From Planctomycetaceae bacterium (lineage in GTDB: Bacteria; Planctomycetota; Planctomycetia; Pirellulales; Pirellulaceae): a DNA stretch of 34,984 nt. Below are positions 8,428 to 14,645 of the stretch, piece by piece. The notes below the pieces were generated by a model. That model was not told the origin of the DNA. It saw nothing but the letters and a program-made list of their open reading frames with translations, and ran no database searches. The number at the start of each line of letters is the position of its first letter. Position 1 is the stretch's first letter. Position numbers and translations under genes: made by a program. The stretch is from the NCBI GenBank assembly GCA_016794985.1, contig JAEUIQ010000061.1:1-34984 (forward strand), written 5' to 3'.

Positions 8428-9528
8428 ATGGCACACGAAGTCACGCTCATCAAAGGGGATGGCACGGGACCGGAACTGGCGGAAGCCTCGCGGAAGTGCA
8501 TCGACGCCACCGGCGTCAAAATCAATTGGGATGTCCAAGAAGCGGGGGTCGATATCATGGCCACCAAAGGAACCCCAATCCCGGACGAGACCATTGCTAG
8601 TGTGCGGCGAACCAAGTGCGCACTGAAGGCTCCGATCACGACTCCGGTTGGCACCGGCTTCCGCAGCATCAACGTTTACTTGCGGCAAGAATTGGGTTTG
8701 TTCGCCTGCATTCGTCCGTGCAAACAATACCAGGGCGTCCGCAGCTTCTTTAGCCATCTGCCGGTCGACATTGTGATCGTTCGCGAGAACACCGAAGACC
8801 TCTACGCAGGCGTGGAATTCGAAGCCGGCAAGCCGGAAACTCAGCAGTTGATCGACTTCATCAACGGATTGCCAGCTGATCGCAAGATCAAGACTGCGGG
8901 AAATGAAACCGGTGTTTCGATCAAGCCGATCAGCATCAGCGGCAGCGAGCGAATCATTCGATGCGCGTTCCAATATGCCCGCGACAACGGCCGGAAAAAA
9001 GTCACGGCGGTTCACAAAGCCAACATCATGAAGTACTCGGATGGGCTATATTTGGCCGTGGCCGAACGAGTCGCCAAAGACTTCCCGGACATCGAATTCG
9101 AAGAACGAATCGTCGACAACATGTGCATGCAGTTGGCCCAAAAGCCGGAATTGTATGACGTGTTGGTGTTGCCAAACCTGTATGGAGACATCATCAGCGA
9201 CCTGGGTGCCGGTATCGTCGGCGGCTTGGGAGTTGCCCCAGGTGCCAACCTCGGTCCGAACGGTGCCGTCTTTGAAGCTACTCACGGCAGCGCTCCGAAA
9301 TACAAGGGCCTCAACAAGGTGAACCCAACCGCCTTGATTCTTTCCGGCATGTTGATGCTGAAGTACTTGAAAGAGGACGATGCCGCTCAGCGATTGGAAA
9401 AGGCAGTCGCCGATGTGATCGCCGAAGGGAAGTACGTGACCTACGACCTCAAAGATGATCGCAACGACCCAACCGCTGTTGGGACGCAGGAAATGGCCGA
9501 TGCCATTTGCCGACGTCTGCGGGGCTAA
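8428..9528 (+). CDS. icd: Isocitrate dehydrogenase (isocitrate/isopropylmalate dehydrogenase family)
   Basis: Oxidises isocitrate to 2-oxoglutarate with loss of CO2 in the TCA cycle. The 366-residue protein shows [11 protein letters not shown] at the start, the substrate-loop region [19 protein letters not shown], the [14 protein letters not shown] motif, the [17 protein letters not shown] metal-site region and the cofactor loop [10 protein letters not shown]. Homologues of this length are usually annotated NAD-dependent, but the cofactor loop has Lys291-Tyr292 and a Tyr339, matching E. coli Lys344, Tyr345 and Tyr391, which contact the 2'-phosphate of NADP. The equivalent of E. coli Arg395 is not conserved. 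The ATG at 8428 was chosen because the family motif begins at once. A strong terminator follows. Confidence 0.93.
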   Translation: MAHEVTLIKGDGTGPELAEASRKCIDATGVKINWDVQEAGVDIMATKGTPIPDETIASVRRTKCALKAPITTPVGTGFRSINVYLRQELGLFACIRPCKQYQGVRSFFSHLPVDIVIVRENTEDLYAGVEFEAGKPETQQLIDFINGLPADRKIKTAGNETGVSIKPISISGSERIIRCAFQYARDNGRKKVTAVHKANIMKYSDGLYLAVAERVAKDFPDIEFEERIVDNMCMQLAQKPELYDVLVLPNLYGDIISDLGAGIVGGLGVAPGANLGPNGAVFEATHGSAPKYKGLNKVNPTALILSGMLMLKYLKEDDAAQRLEKAVADVIAEGKYVTYDLKDDRNDPTAVGTQEMADAICRRLRG

Positions 9529-9551
9529 GTGATTTTCGCAGTTCTGCACGT

Positions 9552-9597
9552 TCACCGCGCCCTCTCCCCTTGGCGGAGGGCGACGGTGATTTTTTTT
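9552..9597 (+). terminator. Rho-independent terminator after isocitrate dehydrogenase gene
   Basis: The outer stem TCACCG (9552-9557) pairs with CGGTGA (9584-9589) and the inner GCCCTC (9559-9564) with GAGGGC (9576-9581). The hairpin runs straight into an 8-T run at 9590-9597. It lies 24 nt after the stop at 9528. Confidence 0.85.
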
Positions 9598-9600
9598 GCC

Positions 9601-9621
9601 GCCTGAGCTTTCTCCTCAGGC
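9601..9621 (+). other. Second perfect stem-loop behind the terminator
   Basis: GCCTGAG (9601-9607) and CTCAGGC (9615-9621) form a perfect 7-bp stem with a 7-nt loop, only 3 nt after the T-run of the preceding terminator. There is no T-run after it. It may back up the terminator or be a remnant palindromic repeat. Confidence 0.45.
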
Positions 9622-9895
9622 CCGTCTTCCTGAGACGACCTTGCCGCAGCCACATGCGTTTGTGGCTTGAGCGAGTGTTTCAGTGAAACCTTCTAGCTCG
9701 ATGCCTACGTTTCTCTTCGGTTGGTTTTCGGTAGGCTCCGGCAACTTAGGATGGTCGAAACAGAAGGTGCAATAACAAAGCTTGGCCCAGGATTTGTTGA
9801 ACCTTGCTCCCTGTCACCGCGTAGAACTTTGGTAGCCTCGAACGCGACCAAGCTAGCAACCAAGACCAATCCTGACTCAAAAAACGCAGATTTGC

Positions 9896-9924
9896 TTGAC
9901 ATTTAGTTTGACTTAAGTCAGAAT
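9896..9924 (+). promoter_or_regulatory. Promoter with palindromic operator-like spacer, BON-like gene
   Basis: TTGACA (9896-9901, perfect -35 consensus) and CAGAAT (9919-9924) are separated by 17 bp. A perfect 12-bp palindrome, TGACTTAAGTCA, occupies 9909-9920, and a wider inverted repeat GTTTGA (9906-9911) / TCAAAC (9924-9929) frames it. A protein dimer bound there would cover the promoter. Confidence 0.5.
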
Positions 9925-9993
9925 CAAACGACCGTTGGAGCCAGGACCCGGGCTCGCAGTTATCGTTCACGGCAGCCACACGGAGGGAAGACC

Positions 9994-10290
9994 ATGAACA
10001 CAGAACTAATGATTTCGCCGTTCTCGATTTCGGCCTTGGAACAATCGGAGCAGCAGACGTTCGAAACGGAGCGGTTGGTTGATCAAATAGCGCGAGAATT
10101 TCGCGAACTTCTTGCGGCAGCACCCTATACGGACATGCGACAAGTCACCGTTGATGCTTTGGGGCCTCGGATTGTGTTGAACGGCATCTTGGATTCTTAT
10201 TACCACAAACAATTGGTGATCGAGACCATTCGTTATGCGTTCGAGTTGGTAGAAATAATCGACGATTTGCGAGTTACTTCGATTGCCTGA
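9994..10290 (+). CDS. Small BON-domain-like protein
   Basis: A 98-residue protein without a signal peptide. The C-terminal half (about residues 48-95: VTVDALGPRIVLNGILDSYY, then a helix and IIDDLRV) follows the BON pattern of beta-strand, beta-strand, helix and a closing hydrophobic-basic strand. BON domains bind membranes or ligands in osmotic stress and secretion proteins, usually in the periplasm, so a signal-less single BON protein is probably cytoplasmic. The ATG is well supported by GGAGGGA about 6 nt upstream, one of the clearest ribosome sites in the window. It has its own promoter. TreZ follows on the same strand, so the two might form an osmoprotection unit, which is inference. Confidence 0.65.
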   Translation: MNTELMISPFSISALEQSEQQTFETERLVDQIAREFRELLAAAPYTDMRQVTVDALGPRIVLNGILDSYYHKQLVIETIRYAFELVEIIDDLRVTSIA

Positions 10291-10366
10291 ACACCTCAAT
10301 AGGTCTCGGTGCGAAGTAGCGTTTGTGAATCACGAAGGAAAGACTCCATCGATCCGTTCCGCGGCC

Positions 10367-12352
10367 ATGGCCACAACGTTGGCCAGTCTTCCAACTGGGA
10401 CGACTTTTCTTGGCGGGGGATCGGTTGGCTTCAAGGTATGGGCTCCCCGCTGTCAATCGGTTAACCTCGTCCTGTTCCCACATCATCTCTCAGCGAAGTT
10501 CGCGCATCGAACCCATGCCAGCCACTGGCCCGTGGAAGAGGGCGTGAAGATCGAGCTGACCCCGACATCTCTGACCCCGACATCTCTGACCACGGATAAC
10601 AACCACGGGGATAACAACCACGGGGATAACAACCACGCGAATGACAACCACCGTGCGTCCCCGCACGCCAACCACTACTTTGCTGCGATGGTTTCCGACA
10701 TCTCCGAGTATGGGTATTACCTCTATCAAATGAATCATGGCGTCGCACGGCCTGATCCACGGAGTCATTTTCAGCCCTTTGGGGTCCACGGACCGTCGCA
10801 ATTGGTGAACCAAGCCAGTTTCAATTGGACGGACGGCGATTGGAAAGGACTCGCACGGGAAGATCTGGTGATTTACGAGGTGCATGTCGGCTGTGCCACG
10901 CGCGGGGGAACGTATCGGGAGTTATTTTCTCAGTTGCCGCGATGGCGCGAGCTTGGCGTCACCGCCATCGAACTGTTGCCGTTGGCGGAAACACCGGGTC
11001 GTTGGAATTGGGGCTACGACGGAGTGCATCTGTATGCTCCTAAGGCCGCTTATGGTTCGCCGTCGGAGCTGAAAGAACTGGTCAATGAATGCCATCGGCA
11101 AGGACTAGCCGTCATTTTGGACGTGGTTTACAACCACCTGGGACCGGAGGGCAATTACCTCCGCGAGTTCGCGCCGTATTTTACTTCGAAGATTCGTACT
11201 CCCTGGGGTGACGCGATCAATTACTCGGGGCGAAACCGTGGCCCCGTCCGTCAATGGATTTTGGATAACGTTCGTCATTGGCTACAAGAATATCATTTTG
11301 ATGGCTTACGCTTGGACGCGATTCATTACTTGTTCGATTCTTCTTCGCCCAGTATTGCTGAAGAGATTGCCGTCGTCGCACGACAATGCCAAGCCGAAAC
11401 CGGTCGTTCGATTCACTTGATTGCCGAAACGAATGTGTTTGATCCGCGTTTGGCGAACTCCTATTCTGCCCAATGGGCCGACTGCTTGATGCACTCCGTG
11501 TATTCGTTGGTGGCACCTCGCGTAAGATTGACCAACCGCGAGTACCGCGGTGGTTGCGATGTCGCGATCGCTTTGGAGCACGGCTACGTTTATCAAGGCA
11601 GCCAAGCTCGCGACTATAGCCGCCTGGGCGTTTCTTCCGACAGTTCGAAAGCCCACCCTGGACTGATCGTGTCGCTGCAGACCCATGACAGTGTGGGCAA
11701 TCACCCACATGGACATCGGTTGCATCAGTTAACCGACCGTGCCGTGCAAAAAGCGGCGGCTGGACTGATGCTGCTGTCGCCCTCGATTCCACAACTATTC
11801 ATGGGTGAAGAGGGCGCTGTCGAAACTCCGTTCTGTTTCTTCACGGACTTTGGTGATCCCGCACTTCGGGACGCGGTCGATCGCGGAAGACAACACGAAT
11901 ACCCCCACCACGATTGGCGCGGGGCTCGTTTGCCATCGGACCCCGCCGCGTTTTTCGCCAGTCGGCTACCTGACTTCGAAAGTTGGGATCATGAAATGTG
12001 GGCTTGGTATCAAAGGTTGCTGCAAATTCGCAAGCAGGGGCTGTCTGCCGGATGGCTGGATGCGAACAAGGCTCGGTGGTACCACGCTCCGTCGGAACAT
12101 TACTTTCGCCTGGAATACGGCGAAGGCGATTGCGAGTGCCGAGTGGAAAGTTGGTTGCTTCCGTCGGAGTTGCCGCAAACACAGCTTGTCGACCATCCAT
12201 CGGGTTTTGGCAACTCCGAAAACGCTGACGAGGAATCGAAGATGGCCAATTTCAAATCTTGGATCATCCATCAATCATGGCCCTCGCTTGAAGCACCGCC
12301 GGCTTCCCGTTGCCGCGTTACCCTCCGGCCCGCCGTTGCCAAGCCGGGTTAG
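10367..12352 (+). CDS. treZ: Malto-oligosyltrehalose trehalohydrolase (TreZ), GH13
   Basis: TreZ cleaves maltooligosyltrehalose to free trehalose, the second step of the TreY/TreZ route from glycogen. The 661-residue protein has an N-terminal beta-sandwich (GGSVGFKVWAPRCQSVNLV), then a GH13 barrel with DVVYNHLGPEGNYL, the nucleophile in DGLRLDAIH (Asp317), the acid/base Glu354 in LIAETN and Asp441 in QTHDSVGN. The linker TPWGDAINYSG is typical of TreZ. Residues about 64-95 are an in-frame low-complexity insertion made of short DNA repeats. The ATG at 10367 is chosen because the domain begins there. A TTG at 10283 would overlap the BON gene. The last 60 residues look poorly conserved. TreY is not in the window. 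Confidence 0.9.
   Translation: MATTLASLPTGTTFLGGGSVGFKVWAPRCQSVNLVLFPHHLSAKFAHRTHASHWPVEEGVKIELTPTSLTPTSLTTDNNHGDNNHGDNNHANDNHRASPHANHYFAAMVSDISEYGYYLYQMNHGVARPDPRSHFQPFGVHGPSQLVNQASFNWTDGDWKGLAREDLVIYEVHVGCATRGGTYRELFSQLPRWRELGVTAIELLPLAETPGRWNWGYDGVHLYAPKAAYGSPSELKELVNECHRQGLAVILDVVYNHLGPEGNYLREFAPYFTSKIRTPWGDAINYSGRNRGPVRQWILDNVRHWLQEYHFDGLRLDAIHYLFDSSSPSIAEEIAVVARQCQAETGRSIHLIAETNVFDPRLANSYSAQWADCLMHSVYSLVAPRVRLTNREYRGGCDVAIALEHGYVYQGSQARDYSRLGVSSDSSKAHPGLIVSLQTHDSVGNHPHGHRLHQLTDRAVQKAAAGLMLLSPSIPQLFMGEEGAVETPFCFFTDFGDPALRDAVDRGRQHEYPHHDWRGARLPSDPAAFFASRLPDFESWDHEMWAWYQRLLQIRKQGLSAGWLDANKARWYHAPSEHYFRLEYGEGDCECRVESWLLPSELPQTQLVDHPSGFGNSENADEESKMANFKSWIIHQSWPSLEAPPASRCRVTLRPAVAKPG
10556..10652 (+). 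repeat. 15-bp tandem repeats inside treZ
   Basis: Two different 15-bp units lie side by side: CTGACCCCGACATCT twice (10556-10585, coding LTPTS) and GATAACAACCACGGG about three times plus a degenerate copy (10595 to about 10652, coding DNNHG). Both are multiples of three, so the frame is preserved and an Asn/His-rich loop is created in the N-terminal domain. Confidence 0.85.
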
Positions 12353-12517
12353 TGTCGCATACAACAGTCAATGCAGGTGCGCCGGGTTGCGCCGTGAGGG
12401 GTTTTCCAAGACGAATCGATGCCCGCAGGGGTTGGAACAACCCTTGCCGATGTGCGTCAGCCGCCGTTTCGAGTCGCGTTGCCATTGTCCACAAGCCCGG
12501 GAGGCAACGCAGTGCGG

Positions 12518-12710
12518 CATTCGGAACGAGTACAGGCCCGAACCGAACGAATACAGGACCGAACCGAAGGAATACAAGCCCGCACCGAACGAATACAAGC
12601 CCGCACCGAACGAATACAAGCCCGCACCGAACGAATACAGGCCCGAACCGAACGAGTACAGGCCCGAACCGAACGAATACAGGACCGCACCGAACGAGTA
12701 CAGGCCCGAA
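12518..12710. repeat. 21-bp tandem repeat array, about nine copies
   Basis: Units start at 12518 (degenerate), 12539, 12560, 12581, 12602, 12623, 12644, 12665 and 12686. The core is CCGAACGA(A/G)TACA(A/G)G, with variation confined to a few positions (CGAACC or CGCACC at the start, GCC or GAC at the end). There are no spacers, so it is not a CRISPR. In the plus frame it would code a repeated EYRPEPN-type heptapeptide and on the minus strand YSFG-type repeats, but no start with a ribosome site leads into either. Confidence 0.9.
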
Positions 12711-12776
12711 TGGGCCGACATAACCCTAGCCGGTCGGCGTAAGCCACCGGTTAGATTGCCCCTCCCATGATTAAAA

Positions 12777-12796
12777 GGCCTGGAAGGCCGACACAA
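12777..12796 (+). repeat. GC-rich palindromic dispersed repeat, copy 3
   Basis: GGCCTGGAAGGCC at 12777-12789 followed by GACACAA is a two-base variant of the element at 154-173, including the preceding A-run. It sits just upstream of the SRPBCC gene. Confidence 0.5.
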
Positions 12797-12885
12797 GGGC
12801 GAAAAGAAAATGCGTCACGGCGTAGCCCGTATGGCGGCCGCAACTTCGCTCACCAACAGTACCACCAGCCGAGGTAACTCGCTCG

Positions 12886-13434
12886 ATGAAAACCATTTGG
12901 ACCATCATCATTGTGTTTGTGCTGATCATCTCTGGAATGCTAATCTCGATGATCTGTGGCGCGAAGTTGAATTATCAGGCCCAAGCCGAAGCTGAAATCG
13001 CCGCGCCAGCCGACGAAGTCTATCGACAGTTTGCGGTCTTAGAAAATTGGACCCAATGGTCGCCGTTTGTCGGCCAGACGGCTTCGGATGTGAGCCTAGT
13101 GACCGACGAGCACGGGCCAGCACTGCAATGGACGGACCCGCGTGGCGGAACAGCGCAGCTTCGCTTGCTCGCCACCGACAGCACGACTGGCACCGTCAAT
13201 TACGAGTTCATTTCACCGATCTTCCCACCGATGCAAGGCTCGCTGCTTGCCTCTCCAATCTCTGAGTCAAGCTCCAAAGTCCAATGGACCGCCACCGGCA
13301 CCTTACCCAACACCCTCTTCTACCGCCTGATGTCGGGCAACTACGATCAAAGTCTCAGCATTCAATTGCAACAATCGCTCGAACGACTAAAAGCTCGCTA
13401 TGCGACAGAAGCACCGGCACCCATAACGGAATAA
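12886..13434 (+). CDS. Membrane-anchored SRPBCC (START-like) protein
   Basis: A 182-residue protein. Residues 3-24 form a hydrophobic anchor (IWTIIIVFVLIISGMLISMI), followed by a helix-grip fold domain of the polyketide cyclase/SRPBCC type: AEAEIAAPADEVYRQFAVLE, then NWTQWSPF, and a late long helix (YDQSLSIQLQQSLERLKARY). These domains bind hydrophobic small molecules, but the ligand cannot be told. Such anchored forms are common as single genes in bacteria. The ATG at 12886 has a GAGG about 11 nt upstream. No terminator was seen after it, and 256 bp separate it from the next gene. Confidence 0.8.
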   Translation: MKTIWTIIIVFVLIISGMLISMICGAKLNYQAQAEAEIAAPADEVYRQFAVLENWTQWSPFVGQTASDVSLVTDEHGPALQWTDPRGGTAQLRLLATDSTTGTVNYEFISPIFPPMQGSLLASPISESSSKVQWTATGTLPNTLFYRLMSGNYDQSLSIQLQQSLERLKARYATEAPAPITE

Positions 13435-13604
13435 TTTGCGTCTGGAAATTCGACTGACCCGCAGGATCTTTACTGTTGTCCGGTGTTGGAGGCATGCTCG
13501 ATGCATATCGTATTGTTTATTGGATTATCGGCATCGAACTGTAGAAATGATTCCGTCCAATCACATGAACCTAGTTAAACGCTAGCGGCGTTTTCCGTCC
13601 CTGA

Positions 13605-13632
13605 TTGACGATTTCAAGCAGATGTTTACGAT
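13605..13632 (+). promoter_or_regulatory. Possible promoter of the three-gene kinase cassette
   Basis: TTGACG at 13605-13610 and TACGAT at 13627-13632 lie 16 bp apart, about 60 bp before the ATG at 13691. The 256-bp gap (13435-13690) is visibly AT-rich and otherwise holds only a short inverted repeat near 13577-13592 (AACGC/GCGTT). Confidence 0.35.
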
Positions 13633-13690
13633 TGCGTGAATGGATAGAGATCGGTCTAAAAGTTCGAGGGTGGGAGGTCTCAACTAAGCA

Positions 13691-14155
13691 ATGTCGCAGT
13701 CAGAACAACCTCAAGGCAAAGGGCATTTGTCTGAACTTGAATCAAGTTCATTTTCGGCAGGGCACCCGGACGACAGTTTGAGACGCAGTGACGTAGAAAC
13801 GGGCGTTTTCTTTCGACCATTTGTCGCATTAGGCGACATATTCGAACTCGCAAGAGCGGACATCGTCACCGAAGTTTCGAAGGAACATCCGATGTCGATA
13901 TGTCAACTATCTCGCGAGCTGTTAAGGGGGATTCAAAATTGGGAGCAACACTTCGAATCGCGTGGCTTTGACTATAGTGAGTTTCGAGAGCACTTGGACG
14001 TGATAGTAGAGGAAGTCCGTGAAATCTTGAAAGATGCAGCACAGTTGATGCCTCCGGACAATGAGAAGCAGGTATTCACATCGGCAGCATTACACGAGAA
14101 ACTACTTGGCATCGTCGAAGCTGGGATCAGCCGGATCAAGTCTTTCGTGGACTAA
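13691..14155 (+). CDS. Unknown helical protein, first gene of kinase cassette
   Basis: A 154-residue protein I do not recognise. It lacks a signal peptide or membrane span. The first 40 residues are Ser/Gly/Asp-rich and probably disordered. The rest reads as amphipathic helices (residues about 75-120: LSRELLRGIQNWEQHFESRG, then FREHLDVIVEEVREILKDAA) and ends in a helix KLLGIVEAGISRIKSF. The composition is acidic. GGGAGG lies about 13 nt before the ATG. It precedes another small unknown protein and a Ser/Thr kinase on the same strand, which suggests a regulator, substrate or scaffold for the kinase. A sampled line of this gene is 47% GC against 57-63% in sampled lines of ppc and the large kinase. 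Confidence 0.65.
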   Translation: MSQSEQPQGKGHLSELESSSFSAGHPDDSLRRSDVETGVFFRPFVALGDIFELARADIVTEVSKEHPMSICQLSRELLRGIQNWEQHFESRGFDYSEFREHLDVIVEEVREILKDAAQLMPPDNEKQVFTSAALHEKLLGIVEAGISRIKSFVD

Positions 14156-14231
14156 CAGGCGCTGATCGGGCCGTAAGGGCTATGTTTTTGGGATGCTTAC
14201 TTATATGATTAGAATGTGGGGAGGCAATGCG

Positions 14232-14645
14232 ATGGGACGAACTTTGATGGACAAGATGAACAAACAGCCGATCAGCTGCAAACAAATGATGCTCGACTCA
14301 ACCAACGAGTTGAGAAATCTGCTTGGCAGTGTTTCACCCGAGGCTTCCGACAAACGAGAAGACTTCGAAGCCTCCATTTGCTTGGCCACTCGTAGTGCGT
14401 TTTTTGATTTCAATACTTGGGTCGTACTATACGGCGTAATTGATGACGATGGAGCCAAAGAACTCCGCGAACTGTTGGAGCGAGCGCATCAGCATTTGAC
14501 GATCGCCAAATTTTCTGATTCCGTAAAACGGCGTCTAGAAGAACTAGAGCTAAAATGCCGACAAGTTCGTGAACAACATTCGACCAGTTGCCACAGCAGT
14601 TCGAACGTGTCCAGGGAACCAAACGATTGGCCTCCGAAGAATTAG
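14232..14645 (+). CDS. Unknown helical protein, second gene of kinase cassette
   Basis: A 137-residue protein I do not recognise, without signal peptide or membrane span. It appears all-helical: SCKQMMLDSTNELRNLLGS, then a central LATRSAFFDFNTWVVLYGVI segment, then a long charged helix (DSVKRRLEELELKCRQVREQ). The overall plan (helices flanking a hydrophobic core helix) resembles a small helical-bundle adaptor. I chose the ATG at 14232 because GGGGAGG lies 7 nt before it. An ATG at 14193 in the same frame lacks such a site. Its 3' end overlaps the possible start of the kinase gene by up to 58 nt in another frame, which suggests translational coupling. Confidence 0.65.
   Translation: MGRTLMDKMNKQPISCKQMMLDSTNELRNLLGSVSPEASDKREDFEASICLATRSAFFDFNTWVVLYGVIDDDGAKELRELLERAHQHLTIAKFSDSVKRRLEELELKCRQVREQHSTSCHSSSNVSREPNDWPPKN

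Larger units (their letters stand above)
9529..9993. other. Intergenic region before the BON-like gene
   Basis: After the two stem-loops at 9552-9621, the region from 9622 to 9890 shows no supported gene. Short frames are open on both strands but lack a ribosome site and any recognisable sequence. The promoter of the gene at 9994 lies at 9896-9924. Confidence 0.5.
12353..12885. other. Intergenic region with minisatellite and palindromic repeat
   Basis: No gene is supported between treZ and the SRPBCC gene. From 12353 to 12517 the sequence is GC-rich without clear structure. A 21-bp tandem array fills 12518-12710, a palindromic dispersed repeat lies at 12777-12796, and the remainder to 12885 holds the leader of the next gene. 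Long open frames cross the array on both strands, but only because a 21-bp unit without stops keeps every frame open. Confidence 0.6.

Noticed and set aside
12518..12710. CRISPR array
   Set aside because: Units are directly abutting with no variable spacers, and there are no cas genes in the window.
11805..12770. Long plus-strand open frame running from inside treZ across the 21-bp array
   Set aside because: It starts inside treZ in another frame, has no ribosome site and its repeated EYRPEPN-type end is the by-product of a stop-free 21-bp repeat.
12368..12796. Minus-strand open frame with YSFG-type repeats across the array
   Set aside because: Also produced by the stop-free repeat; no start signal, no family similarity.
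14156..14231. Extra copy of the GC-rich palindrome (GGGCCGTAAGGGC near 14168)
   Set aside because: Only partly similar to the three clear copies and lacks the GACACAA tail, so it is not listed as a repeat.
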